DNA of 64,000 nucleotides from CAYVMP01 sp964452635. GTDB taxonomy: Bacteria > Patescibacteriota > Minisyncoccia > Phycocordibacterales > DATDWN01. Positions 27,817-36,461 of this stretch are shown one piece after another. A program made the position numbers and the translations under genes. The stretch spans positions 3,400 to 67,399 of the forward strand of contig CAYVMP010000001.1 in the NCBI GenBank assembly GCA_964452635.1, written 5' to 3'. The notes beneath the pieces were generated by a model. That model did not search any database and had not been told where the DNA came from. It saw only the letters and a list, made by a program, of their open reading frames with translations. How positions within the stretch are numbered: the stretch's first letter is position 1; every line of letters starts with the position of its first letter.

Positions 27817-28293
27817 TTATGCTTTGGCCTGTGCTTGGATTTTCAAAACAGCATCATTAAACCCTTTTGGAGTAAGTGATGAACCTGAAACTTTAGAGAG
27901 ATTGAGTGTTGAGAGATTTTTACCCACAACAAACGCTTTGTAGTTTGAAATAAATGTATACTGGTATTTCTTTGATTCTGGTCGTGTTGCATCTGAAGTA
28001 ACAACAGCATCTACAACAACATCATCTTTGAGTGTGAGTGATACAGTGATCTGTTCAGCTCCTCCAGGAGAATTATATGTTCCAACGGAAGTATACATAC
28101 CATCTTTATATATAGATGATGTGGTATTTCCAGTTGTATTTATATTTTGAGGAGTATCAACCACCACAGGTGTATCTGTCTTCTTTATATAGTGAAAAAC
28201 AGTGTATGTTGCCACAACCAAAACAGCGACCACTACTATACTTATAAGAAGTGTGTTTGATTTTTTAGGTTCGTTTATTTGGTCTAGCATCAT
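27817..28293 (-). CDS. Membrane-anchored FMN-binding-domain protein
   Basis: 158 residues from the ATG at 28293 (an upstream in-frame start at 28353 would overlap yidC and lies before the -10). A single N-terminal helix (TLLISIVVVAVLVVATYTVF) is followed by an FMN-binding domain: YKDGMYTSVGTYNSPGG, IFTVSLTLKD-like strands, and the C-terminal SGSSLTPKGF. SGSSLT (residues ~136-141) fits the flavinylation pattern [ST]-G-[AS]-[ST]-x-[ST] recognised by ApbE. It probably shuttles electrons outside the membrane. -10 TATAAT lies nine bases upstream (28303-28308, minus). Confidence 0.87.
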   Translation of the reverse strand: MMLDQINEPKKSNTLLISIVVVAVLVVATYTVFHYIKKTDTPVVVDTPQNINTTGNTTSSIYKDGMYTSVGTYNSPGGAEQITVSLTLKDDVVVDAVVTSDATRPESKKYQYTFISNYKAFVVGKNLSTLNLSKVSGSSLTPKGFNDAVLKIQAQAKA

Positions 28294-28342
28294 GTTTTTT
28301 AAATTATATGTAGTAAGAAAATCATTATACACCACAGATATA

Positions 28343-29077
28343 CTAAACAACAATTGGAGTTTTGTGATATTTGTGTTTTATATACATCTCCTGACCTATT
28401 GCAAATAGGTTGCTTGTAATCCAATACAGAGCGAGTACACCAGATATACTATACGAAATAAATGTAACAATGATTGGGAAGAAATATTTCATTTGTGTAG
28501 CCATATTTTGAGTTATGTTGTTTTGCATACTCGTAGTAGGGGCAGGAGGTGTGTTTCCTGAAGAAGCAAGATGAAGTTGAACGAAGGTTGTAATACCTGC
28601 AATAACAGCTAACACTAGGCTTTTTTGAGTTATATTTATAAGATGTATAAACGTCATATTAACGAATTCAGGTGCTGGAACAAAAGAATAGAGAAGGCTT
28701 TTATTTATCGTCGGAAGGCCTGATTTAAGAAAAACTTGATACAAACCAATAATAATCGGTAACTGAACAATAAGTATAAAAATACTTGCGAAAGGGTTGA
28801 TTCCTTTTTCTTTGTAATATTCTATTGTTTTTTGTGCTTGTTCTTCTTTATTATCCTTATATTTCTCTTTAATAAGATTGAGATCTTTCTCAATTGATTT
28901 CATTTGTAATTGAGCTCGGGAAGCCTTGAGGGAGAGGGGGAGAAGGATAAGTTTGATAATACCCGTAAATACAATCACAATTACACCCGCATCAGCGAAT
29001 GGTACGAGGTGAATGAGGAATATGAGACCATTATAGAGTGGTTGAAATATAGTTGTGTTAAAAAAAGATGAAATCAT
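28343..29077 (-). CDS. yidC: Membrane protein insertase YidC/Oxa1
   Basis: 244 residues, the short Gram-positive/CPR type. Five hydrophobic segments; hallmark regions LILLPLSLKASRAQLQMKSIE after helix 1 and GINPFASIFILIVQLPIIIGLYQ. It inserts membrane proteins with or without SecYEG. It lies in the conserved order rpmH-rnpA-yidC next to dnaA. No jag/khpB or mnmE follows as in many bacteria; flavin genes take that place. Confidence 0.94.
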   Translation of the reverse strand: MISSFFNTTIFQPLYNGLIFLIHLVPFADAGVIVIVFTGIIKLILLPLSLKASRAQLQMKSIEKDLNLIKEKYKDNKEEQAQKTIEYYKEKGINPFASIFILIVQLPIIIGLYQVFLKSGLPTINKSLLYSFVPAPEFVNMTFIHLINITQKSLVLAVIAGITTFVQLHLASSGNTPPAPTTSMQNNITQNMATQMKYFFPIIVTFISYSISGVLALYWITSNLFAIGQEMYIKHKYHKTPIVV

Positions 29078-29105
29078 GTGATGGTGTTAGTGTATATTAG
29101 TGCAA

Positions 29106-29444
29106 TCATATCACACGAGCTGACTTGAGCAAACCAAGTATTTCTTCCTCAATAATCGAATATTCTAGTGGATATTTTGATTTCTTATATACAAAAAATA
29201 AATCAAAACCGTATTCTATGTTCGATAAAACCTTACGTATTACAGCATATCCTCTTCGTCGATACAGATTCCTATCAACAGCCTTTTTTAGCACTTTTTT
29301 AGATATAGAAAAAGAAAAACAGCTATTTTCTTCTGTTGATTTACTACATACATAGAGTAAAAAATGAGGAGAATTATACCTTTTACCTTGGGAAAGGATG
29401 TTTCCAAAGTATTTTCTTTGTATTCTTCTGTTTTTTGCTAGCAT
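29106..29444 (-). CDS. rnpA: Ribonuclease P protein component
   Basis: 112 residues from the ATG at 29444 (a GTG at 29456 is possible). The RNR-like signature appears as KKAVDRNLYRRRGYAVIRKV, with the basic helix that contacts P RNA, and FSISKKVLKKA before it. It assists the RNA subunit in tRNA 5' maturation. The position between rpmH and yidC is the standard one. Confidence 0.92.
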   Translation of the reverse strand: MLAKNRRIQRKYFGNILSQGKRYNSPHFLLYVCSKSTEENSCFSFSISKKVLKKAVDRNLYRRRGYAVIRKVLSNIEYGFDLFFVYKKSKYPLEYSIIEEEILGLLKSARVI

Positions 29445-29456
29445 AGTGCTATACAC

Positions 29457-29594
29457 CTAGACAGTAGAGAGATTTGCTCTACCTTTTCGTCTTCGTCGAA
29501 GAAGAGTGTTTGTTCCTGTCTTTGATTTACTTCGGGTAAGGAATCCGTGACTCTTTGCTCGTTTTCTTTTTTTAGGTTGGTATGTTTTTGACAT
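29457..29594 (-). CDS. rpmH: 50S ribosomal protein L34
   Basis: 45 residues, strongly basic: opens MSKTYQPKKRKRAKSHGFL and ends LLRRRRKGRANLSTV, matching the L34 pattern. The N-terminus TYQPKKRKR is characteristic. It sits 12 bases before the rnpA ATG and diverges from dnaA, giving the classic oriC-side order. Confidence 0.95.
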   Translation of the reverse strand: MSKTYQPKKRKRAKSHGFLTRSKSKTGTNTLLRRRRKGRANLSTV

Positions 29595-29632
29595 GTGCGT
29601 GAGAAATATTTTTGATTTTTGTTTTCAACACC

Positions 29633-29641
29633 TTATACACA
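29633..29641 (+). promoter_or_regulatory. DnaA box upstream of dnaA
   Basis: TTATACACA, a consensus match (TTATnCACA), in the AT-rich rpmH-dnaA spacer. It may serve autoregulation of dnaA or belong to the origin. Confidence 0.6.
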
Positions 29642-29721
29642 TATTATTAACATATTTAGAGTTTTTTAACAAGTACTATATTTTTTCATTACCTATATAA
29701 TGTTTGTATATAAATTTTCAC

Positions 29722-31068
29722 ATGACCACTATGGATAATAAAAAATTATGGGACAGTGTTCTTGTAGAAATGGAGTTGAATCTTTCAAAACCAAATTTCA
29801 ACACATGGTTCAAAGATACATACATAGTTAAACAAGAAGACACAGCAGTATATCTCGGAGTTCCTAATCCATTTGTTCAAGATTGGTTATCAAACAAATT
29901 TCACAATATTGTTTTAAAATCTATTCGATCACTCTCACCACATATCCAGTCACTACACTATACAATCGTAAAGGAAACACCTAAAGAAAAGCAGGATTCA
30001 GAAAAAGTAACTCAAATCAACAAGGAATTACCTATTCAAGAGTTATATATCAACAAAGAAGATGATCTCAATCCTCGATATACATTTGACTCTTTTGTTG
30101 TTGGACCTTTCAACGAACTCGCTCATGCAGCAGCACAAGCGATTATTAAAAAACCTGGAATTGTATATAATCCTTTGTTTATTTTTGGTGGAACAGGACA
30201 TGGAAAAACGCACTTAATTCAAGCAGTTGGAAACCACATAAAGAATTCAAGTGCTCGAAAAGTATTCTATACGACATCAGAAAAATTTGGACAAGAGTAT
30301 GTAAATGCTCTTCAACTCAATAAACCTAACTTTTTCAAGGAAAAATACAGAAAATATGATGTGTTGATTATGGATGATATCCAGTTTTTCTCAGGGAAGT
30401 GGAAAATGCAAGAAGAAGTGTTTCATTTATTTAATCATCTTTATGATAACAATAAACAGATTATCTTTTCTTCCGATAAACACCCGGGGTTAATCCAAGA
30501 TTTAGAAGACAGATTAAAATCACGGTTCAGCTCAGGAATGATTGTTGATATCCCAACACCAGATAATGAATCTCGGATGGCTATTATTCGTAATAAAGTA
30601 ACAGTGCATCCATATCCACTTTCAAAAGAAGTGATTGAATACCTTGCATACTCAGTAACAGGTAATATTCGAGAGTTGGAGGGTGTTATAAACTCAATAC
30701 TCTGCCAGTCTCAACTCAAAGAAAGAGAGTTGAGTCTCTCTGAGGTAAAGAATTTTGTAAAAAACACATCCAAACCAAAGAAAATGCTTTCTGTTAAAGA
30801 TGTGATTAAAACGGTTGCTGAATTCTACAACATAGAGGAACAACTTATTTACGACAAGACTCGAAAAAAGGAAATAATAAAACCTCGTCAGGTGATTATG
30901 TATCTACTTCGAGAGGATCAGGGTATCTCATATCCTGCCATTGGTGAGAAATTGGGAGGAAGAGACCACACGACTGTTATGCATTCGTGTGAGAAAGTGA
31001 AAAATGATTTAAAAAATGACTCAATGTTAGAACAGGAGATTGTTCGTCTACGCTCTATACTTGTGTAA
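29722..31068 (+). CDS. dnaA: Chromosomal replication initiator DnaA
   Basis: 448 residues from the ATG at 29722 (29731 is also possible). Domain I opens KKLWDSVLVEMELNLSKPNFNTWF; the AAA+ domain has Walker A GGTGHGKTHLIQ near residue 155 and Walker B VLIMDDIQFF; domain IV ends with the DnaA signature GGRDHTTVMHSCEKV. It binds DnaA boxes and opens oriC. TATAAT at 29696-29701 is the likely -10, leaving a short leader of about 14 bases. oriC candidate lies directly downstream. Confidence 0.97.
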   Translation: MTTMDNKKLWDSVLVEMELNLSKPNFNTWFKDTYIVKQEDTAVYLGVPNPFVQDWLSNKFHNIVLKSIRSLSPHIQSLHYTIVKETPKEKQDSEKVTQINKELPIQELYINKEDDLNPRYTFDSFVVGPFNELAHAAAQAIIKKPGIVYNPLFIFGGTGHGKTHLIQAVGNHIKNSSARKVFYTTSEKFGQEYVNALQLNKPNFFKEKYRKYDVLIMDDIQFFSGKWKMQEEVFHLFNHLYDNNKQIIFSSDKHPGLIQDLEDRLKSRFSSGMIVDIPTPDNESRMAIIRNKVTVHPYPLSKEVIEYLAYSVTGNIRELEGVINSILCQSQLKERELSLSEVKNFVKNTSKPKKMLSVKDVIKTVAEFYNIEEQLIYDKTRKKEIIKPRQVIMYLLREDQGISYPAIGEKLGGRDHTTVMHSCEKVKNDLKNDSMLEQEIVRLRSILV

Positions 31069-31282
31069 AAGACTGTGTATAGTGTGTATATAACTATATG
31101 TAAAACCTGTGGATTTAGTTGTTAATATCTATATAGTAAATAGTACTCTGAATAAATAGATGTAGATTATCCACAGAGTAAATATAGAAAATATGGCTTA
31201 GATAATGAATATGTATGAGTTATCCAGATATACACAGATATAATAGTAATAATTTCTTTAAATAGATAAAATAAATACAATT
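31069..31282. other. Probable replication origin (oriC)
   Basis: 214-base AT-rich spacer between dnaA and dnaN. It holds several DnaA-box matches: TTATCCACA (31167-31175, perfect), ATATACACA (31228-31236), reverse boxes TGTGTATAG and TGTGTATAT in tandem (31074-31082, 31083-31091), TGTGGATTT (31109-31117) and TTATCCAGA (31220-31228). The last 45 bases before dnaN are almost pure A/T and could be the unwinding region. Position and box density are standard for a bacterial origin. Confidence 0.8.
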
Positions 31283-32383
31283 ATGAATATTGAATGTATA
31301 AAAGAAAAATTATCATCTGCATTATCCAAAGCAGAAAAAATAACTGGTAAAAATATCACACTACCTATTTTGAGCTGTATTCTATTAGAAGCAGTTGATT
31401 CTCGACTTATCATCAGATCAACTAATCTTGATATAGGCATAGAAATTGAATTACCTGTAAAAGTAATTACCCCAGGAACTATAGCTGTGTCCGGTTCAAT
31501 TCTCAATACCTTTATATCGAACATTCCAAACGATAAAAATATTACTCTAGAGGAGGTATCAGGAAATCTCAAAGTATCAACCAAACAATCAGAATCAATC
31601 ATTAAATCATTTCCAGTTGATGATTTTCCTAAAATATCAAAAATAAATAATCAAGAATCACTTGTATTCAATAATCAAGATTTTGTTAAAGGATTGAAAT
31701 CGGTTGTGTATAGTGCGTCTACATCAACAATTCGACCAGCGCTTTCAAGTGTATTGGTGTATCCAGAGGATAATTCAATAGTATTTGCTGCAACAGACTC
31801 ATTTCGACTATCAGAGAAAAGAATTAAAATTAAAAAAACTGTTGATTTTAAACAGGTCCTTATACCATCAAAAAATGTATCTGAAATAATACGAGTGTGT
31901 GATGGGTTGCAGAATGATATAGAGATTTTTATAAATGAAAATCAAATTGCATTTCAGTATGAAAATATATATATAACATCTCGAGTTGTTGATGGTGTTT
32001 TCCCAGAATATAAACAACTTATCCCAACAGAAACAAAAACAGAGGTAACTGTTCTTAAACAAGATATAATCACTGCGTTTAAAGTATCAAATATCTTCCT
32101 CGATAAATTTAGTAGAGTTACATTCGAAATCGATCAAAAAAATAAAAAATTCAATATAATCACTAAAAATATTGATGTTGGTGAAAATACACAAGCAATA
32201 GACGCTGTTATAAAAGGGGAGGGTTTAACCATAAACTTTAGTTATAAATACATAATCGATTGTTTCCAATCAATAGAAGGTGATAGTGTCTCACTCTCAT
32301 TTGTTGATGTAAATAGACCAATGGTTTTACATTCTGTATCAGATAAAACATTCACATATCTTGTTATGCCAATGAATAAATAA
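31283..32383 (+). CDS. dnaN: DNA polymerase III beta sliding clamp
   Basis: 366 residues, normal length for the three-domain clamp. Recognisable parts: SALSKAEKITGKNITLPILSC at the start, SSVLVYPEDNSIVFAATDSFRLS at the domain 2 boundary (family A..D..RL), and the C-terminal VMPMNK (family VMPMR). It encircles DNA and tethers the polymerase. It follows oriC and is followed two bases later by a small gene. Confidence 0.95.
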   Translation: MNIECIKEKLSSALSKAEKITGKNITLPILSCILLEAVDSRLIIRSTNLDIGIEIELPVKVITPGTIAVSGSILNTFISNIPNDKNITLEEVSGNLKVSTKQSESIIKSFPVDDFPKISKINNQESLVFNNQDFVKGLKSVVYSASTSTIRPALSSVLVYPEDNSIVFAATDSFRLSEKRIKIKKTVDFKQVLIPSKNVSEIIRVCDGLQNDIEIFINENQIAFQYENIYITSRVVDGVFPEYKQLIPTETKTEVTVLKQDIITAFKVSNIFLDKFSRVTFEIDQKNKKFNIITKNIDVGENTQAIDAVIKGEGLTINFSYKYIIDCFQSIEGDSVSLSFVDVNRPMVLHSVSDKTFTYLVMPMNK

Positions 32384-32385
32384 CC

Positions 32386-32640
32386 ATGTTTAATATATCA
32401 AAAATACTTGAACATATTTCGAAAAAAGTACACACATCTCATATAAACCAAACTCATATATACGATATTGTGAATACAATCACACATCTTGCTATACCAC
32501 ACACTTGTTTTGAGATAAAAAATGGAATCTTGTACATTCAAACGAGTCCAGTGTTTAAAAATAAAATTCACATAAACAAAAACTCTATCCTAAAAAGAAT
32601 AGAGTCTGAGTATCCTCGTGTGATACATGATATACGATAA
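32386..32640 (+). CDS. Small protein, possibly DciA/DUF721-like
   Basis: 84 residues, two bases after dnaN and so probably co-transcribed. The C-terminal half (CFEIKNGILYIQTSPVFKNK, then INKNSILKRIE) resembles the DUF721/DciA fold pattern in which a strand-strand-helix follows a G-x-L-x-V motif. DciA loads the replicative helicase, which would suit this location. The match is weak and by eye; an unrelated CPR protein is equally possible. Confidence 0.6.
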   Translation: MFNISKILEHISKKVHTSHINQTHIYDIVNTITHLAIPHTCFEIKNGILYIQTSPVFKNKIHINKNSILKRIESEYPRVIHDIR

Positions 32641-32642
32641 AA

Positions 32643-34814
32643 TCACTGCAACCCCTTCTCCTTTGCCCACAGTTGAATTGAATATTCCCATCGTGTGAAT
32701 TGTGGGTCGTCATTTGGATTACTTGGTGGGTTACCTCGGGGATCGTCTTTATTAAGCCAGTATAAAATAGAGTGGACGCCACCAGACAGTGTTTCTTGAA
32801 TATCTGAGTAGGGAATGTTTGGATCTATATTGGGATTTGATGTTATGTTAGATATCCCTCCTTGCCATTTTCCTCGTAATACAGGTTTTAATGTGTATGA
32901 ATCCTCAATAATAGGTTTAGTGAAATTTTCACTAGGAACTGTTTTGAGCACCTCATCCATAAATGCCCTCCACATAGGGGCTACAATGAGCCCAGAAACC
33001 TTTTTAGCCATCGGTGTGTTGTCATTGTTACCTGCCCACGTTCCAACGACTACAGAGGGTGTGTAGCCGATTATCCATGCATCCTTATAATTGTTTGTTG
33101 TTCCTGTTTTCACAGCTACTTGTCTATTTGGGAAATAAACAACTGAGTTTGTTCCGTAGAGTGGTGCTCGAGCGACATTATCTGAGAGTATATCTGATAT
33201 TTTTCGTGCAACCTCATTATCGAGAACCTGTCTACTTTGTGATGAATACTGCTCAAGAGTGTTTCCACTACTATCCTTCACTTCAAGAATACTCACATAT
33301 GGATTTCTTACACCCTCAGTGGCAAATACACCATATGCCGAAGTCATATCGAGTAATGACACTTCACCACCTCCAAGCACAAGAGTTAATCCGTAACTAT
33401 TTGCATCACCAAGACTCGAAATACCCATATTTTCAGCTAGATTGATAGTATCACTGACTCCAGCAAGATAGAGTGCTTTTACAGACGGAACATTGATTGA
33501 TTGAGCGAGTGATTCCCGAAGTGTCATTGGTCCACGGAATTTATCATCATAGTTTCCGGGAGAGTAACATTTTCCATCAGGTGTTGTTGTCATTTTGTCT
33601 ATTGGGCATGATACTGAAAACTGTGTCGGTAGGTCGAAAAGTACTGTTTCTGGTGTATATCCCTTAATAAACGCTTCTGCATAGGCAAATGGTTTAAATG
33701 TTGATCCCGGTTGTCTGTGTGCAGTAGTAACATTAAAATTACCATCTATTTCCTTATCGAAATAATCACGTGATCCAACCATAGCGAGTATTCCTCCAGT
33801 TTTTGGGTCAAGTGCTATAAATGCATCATTTTCACCATTAAAATTTTTCTTATTCTCGAAAGCATATTTTTTTGCTATATCCTCAGCTTTTTTTTGAAGA
33901 TCATAGTTCAGAGTCGTGATAACACGTAACCCTCCATGTTCTAGTACATCTTCGCCATATTTTTTCTCTAAATAATCTTTAACGAACATAACAAAATGAG
34001 GTGCTTTTATTGTTGTGTTATCTTTTGATACAAAAGTTACTTTTTCGTTTTTTGCTGTATCGAATTGTTCTTGTGTGATTCTTCCATCAATAAGCATTTC
34101 TTTAAGTACTAGATTTTTTCTTTCCTCAAGAGCGTCTTTATGACTTCCAAAAGGGGAGTAGTAGGATGGTGCTTTAGGGATTGAAGCTATGTATGCAGAC
34201 TCTGCAATATCGAGATCGTGTGCGCTTTTACCAAAAAATGCTTGGCTCGCTTCTTCTATTCCATATAATGTTCCTCCGTATGGGATTTCGTTTAAATACA
34301 TTGAAAATATCTGATCTTTAGTCAGTACTTTTTCAATTTTAAGAGAAAGAACCAATTCCTTTAATTTTCTCGTTGGAGTTTTATCACCAGTGAGAACAGA
34401 ATTTTTAACAACTTGTTGTGTGATTGTCGATGCTCCTTGAGAGAAACTAAGTGTTAAAATATCCACAAGAACTGCTCTGAGTATAGAGAGTGGTTGAACC
34501 CCGTGGTGTGTGTAGAACTCTTTATCTTCTATTGCAAGAGTGGCATCTTTTGCATACTGTGATATTTCTTCAAAAGGAATAATTGTTCTTTTTTTACTTT
34601 GATATACATCGTACAAAAGTATCTTTCCTGTATTATCGTAAATTTTTGTTGATTGGCTTATTTTACGAGCCTCAATAGTATCAAGAGCGGGTATTTTGAA
34701 TGTTGAAACCCAAATAAGGAGTATTCCTGTAAAACAAAGACCTAAGGAGATTATACTCAGTGCTATATTTCTCTTAGTATGTTTTCCAAAGTACTGTGAA
34801 ATGTTTTTTTTCAT
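32643..34814 (-). CDS. Class A penicillin-binding protein (PBP1A type)
   Basis: 723 residues from the ATG at 34814, chosen because it follows the palindromic promoter; the open frame continues into tyrS. N-terminal membrane anchor (ALSIISLGLCFTGILLIWV), a GT51 glycosyltransferase domain with AIEDKEFYTHHG and ASTITQQVVKN, and a transpeptidase domain with SxxK (GSTFKPFAYAEA), SxN (AQSINVPSVKA) and KTG (VKTGTTNNYKDAW). It polymerises and cross-links murein, so this cell makes its own peptidoglycan. Divergent from tyrS. Confidence 0.95.
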   Translation of the reverse strand: MKKNISQYFGKHTKRNIALSIISLGLCFTGILLIWVSTFKIPALDTIEARKISQSTKIYDNTGKILLYDVYQSKKRTIIPFEEISQYAKDATLAIEDKEFYTHHGVQPLSILRAVLVDILTLSFSQGASTITQQVVKNSVLTGDKTPTRKLKELVLSLKIEKVLTKDQIFSMYLNEIPYGGTLYGIEEASQAFFGKSAHDLDIAESAYIASIPKAPSYYSPFGSHKDALEERKNLVLKEMLIDGRITQEQFDTAKNEKVTFVSKDNTTIKAPHFVMFVKDYLEKKYGEDVLEHGGLRVITTLNYDLQKKAEDIAKKYAFENKKNFNGENDAFIALDPKTGGILAMVGSRDYFDKEIDGNFNVTTAHRQPGSTFKPFAYAEAFIKGYTPETVLFDLPTQFSVSCPIDKMTTTPDGKCYSPGNYDDKFRGPMTLRESLAQSINVPSVKALYLAGVSDTINLAENMGISSLGDANSYGLTLVLGGGEVSLLDMTSAYGVFATEGVRNPYVSILEVKDSSGNTLEQYSSQSRQVLDNEVARKISDILSDNVARAPLYGTNSVVYFPNRQVAVKTGTTNNYKDAWIIGYTPSVVVGTWAGNNDNTPMAKKVSGLIVAPMWRAFMDEVLKTVPSENFTKPIIEDSYTLKPVLRGKWQGGISNITSNPNIDPNIPYSDIQETLSGGVHSILYWLNKDDPRGNPPSNPNDDPQFTRWEYSIQLWAKEKGLQ

Positions 34815-34824
34815 AATCTTTTTA

Positions 34825-34848
34825 ATTTTACCATATTTATGGTAAAGT
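34825..34848. promoter_or_regulatory. Palindromic bidirectional promoter of PBP and tyrS
   Basis: TTTACCATA-TT-TATGGTAAA (34827-34846) is a perfect 9-bp inverted repeat. Each half reads as an extended -10: TGGTAAAGT on the plus strand (-10 34843-34848, six bases before the tyrS ATG) and TGGTAAAAT on the minus strand (-10 34825-34830, ten bases before the PBP ATG). The two transcription units therefore share one symmetric element. Confidence 0.6.
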
Positions 34849-34854
34849 GTGGAT

Positions 34855-36081
34855 ATGTTTGGTATATCAAAACCTAAAATAATCACTGATATAGTGGCAA
34901 TAAACAGTATTCTGGAACGTGGTGTGGAAAACATCTTCCCTAGTAAAGATTTTTTGAAATCTCGAATGGTCAAAGGTGAACAAATCACTCTCTACTACGG
35001 CATAGATCCAACTGGTCCGACACTTCATATTGGACATCTTGTTCCAATACGAAAGTTAGCTCAATTTCAAAAACTCGGACATAAAATAATATTTCTAATT
35101 GGTGATTTCACTGCCACAATCGGTGACCCAACAGATAAATCAGCAACTCGAAAGGTACTCACCAAAGAGGAGGTTCAACATAACCTAAAAGAATACAAAA
35201 AACAAGCATCACATTTTATATCATTTGATGGTTCAAATTCTGCATCGTTCAAATTCAATTCTGAATGGCTTGGTAAAATGAATTTCAGTGACGTTCTCTC
35301 TCTTGCATCAGAAATAACCGTTCAGCAGATGCTTGAACGTGATATGTTTGCAAAACGAATGGAGGAAGGTAAACCAATTCATGTACATGAGTTTTTGTAC
35401 CCCCTCATGCAAGGATATGATTCTGTTGCTATGGATGTTGATGGGGAGATAGGTGGTAATGACCAAACATTCAATATGCTCGTCGGTCGAGATTTGATGA
35501 AATCTCTAAAAAATAAAGAAAAATTTGTTATCGCAACAAAACTACTCACCGACTCAGATGGTAAAAAAATGGGCAAAACAGAAAATAACATGGTTGCTCT
35601 CAACCAAACTCCAGAAGATATGTTTGGAAGAGTAATGAGTTGGAGTGATGGTATGATTATTCCCGCATTCGAGATTACAACAGATGTTTCCATGGAAGAG
35701 ATTGCACAGATGAAAGAATCTCTTTCGTCCGGAGGCAATCCTCGTGATCTTAAAATTCGTTTGGCTCGAGAAATAGTTGCACTATGCTCTGGTATAGAGA
35801 GTGCAAAAAAAGCAGAAGAGAGTTTCAATACAACGTTCTCAAAAGGTGGAATCCCAAATGATGTGTTAGAAGTTATGTTTGTAAACGGTACACCTTTGGT
35901 TGATATTTTAATATCAGAAAAAATTGTTGATTCAAAAAGTGAATGGAGAAGACTTGTTTCTGAGGGAGCGGTGACAGACATGACGACAGAGGATAAGGTT
36001 AGTAATCCACTTTTTCTTATACACACAACAACAACGTATAAAATAGGAAAACGGAGATTTATTAAAGTGACTGTAAAATAA
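34855..36081 (+). CDS. tyrS: Tyrosyl-tRNA synthetase
   Basis: 408 residues from the ATG at 34855. Class I signatures: YGIDPTGPTLHIGHL (HIGH motif) and KKMGKTENN (KMSKS-equivalent). The C-terminal ~60 residues form an S4 RNA-binding domain (LVDILISEKIVDSKSEWRRLV). It charges tRNA-Tyr. The GTG-started alternative two codons upstream overlaps the -10 element and is not preferred. A bidirectional terminator follows at once. Confidence 0.94.
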   Translation: MFGISKPKIITDIVAINSILERGVENIFPSKDFLKSRMVKGEQITLYYGIDPTGPTLHIGHLVPIRKLAQFQKLGHKIIFLIGDFTATIGDPTDKSATRKVLTKEEVQHNLKEYKKQASHFISFDGSNSASFKFNSEWLGKMNFSDVLSLASEITVQQMLERDMFAKRMEEGKPIHVHEFLYPLMQGYDSVAMDVDGEIGGNDQTFNMLVGRDLMKSLKNKEKFVIATKLLTDSDGKKMGKTENNMVALNQTPEDMFGRVMSWSDGMIIPAFEITTDVSMEEIAQMKESLSSGGNPRDLKIRLAREIVALCSGIESAKKAEESFNTTFSKGGIPNDVLEVMFVNGTPLVDILISEKIVDSKSEWRRLVSEGAVTDMTTEDKVSNPLFLIHTTTTYKIGKRRFIKVTVK

Positions 36082-36109
36082 TAAAACTCCCTCAAAAGGG
36101 AGTTTTATT
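36080..36109. terminator. Bidirectional terminator between tyrS and the acidic-protein gene
   Basis: Perfect 13-bp stem AATAAAACTCCCT/AGGGAGTTTTATT with loop CAAA. A and T runs on both sides allow termination in both directions. Confidence 0.9.
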
Positions 36110-36112
36110 ATT

Positions 36113-36304
36113 TTACCATGGATTTACATCATCATATGGTTCATCATCCGCATCTAGTTCTTTGTCTATCAAATCATCAATATCTTCTACATCCCCATCT
36201 TCATCTACCTTACCTTTACCTTTTTTCCCTGGAAATATTGGATCAAAATCATCTGCTAAATCATCACCCCCCACTAATTCTTCGTCATCTCTTAAATCAT
36301 CCAT
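36113..36304 (-). CDS. Small, very acidic hypothetical protein
   Basis: 63 residues, more than a third Asp or Glu (MDDLRDDEELVGGDDLADDF), with a short basic patch PGKKGKGK in the middle. It lies exactly between a terminator and the ruvC operon, and no other frame here looks coding. Such acidic mini-proteins occur in Parcubacteria without known role. No clear ribosome site or promoter was seen. Confidence 0.55.
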   Translation of the reverse strand: MDDLRDDEELVGGDDLADDFDPIFPGKKGKGKVDEDGDVEDIDDLIDKELDADDEPYDDVNPW

Positions 36305-36417
36305 TTGTTTATTTAAAAATCTTGTAATCCTTCTAATTTTTATATTTGTATCAAATTATAATTTTTGTGCAAGTTTTTGTACAAATTGATACTGGGGATA
36401 ACCTGAGCGCATCATTC

Positions 36418-36437
36418 GCCCAATGAGTACATTGGGC
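36418..36437. repeat. Inverted repeat before ruvC 3' end
   Basis: GCCCAATG-AGTA-CATTGGGC, a perfect 8-bp stem-loop. It overlaps by two bases the dispersed 26-base motif at 36436-36461 and may terminate ruvC transcription, although no T-run follows. Confidence 0.6.
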
Positions 36438-36461
36438 ATAAGTGTTCGCTTCGCTCCCTTA
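36436..36461 (-). repeat. Dispersed short motif (third copy), overlapping the ruvC stop
   Basis: On the minus strand this reads TAAGGGAGCGAAGCGAACAC followed by TTATGC; the plus-strand copies are at 11692-11715 and 41647-41673 (one or two differences). The TAA stop codon of ruvC is the first three bases of the motif. Confidence 0.75.

Noticed and set aside
34817..34988. N-terminal extension of the PBP into tyrS
   Set aside because: The extension has no promoter, overlaps tyrS on the other strand, and the chosen ATG follows the palindromic promoter.
36113..36327. Plus-strand His-rich frame opposite the acidic protein
   Set aside because: It is the complement of the Asp-rich codons (GAT/ATC, CAT) and lacks a start context; the acidic frame is the better choice.
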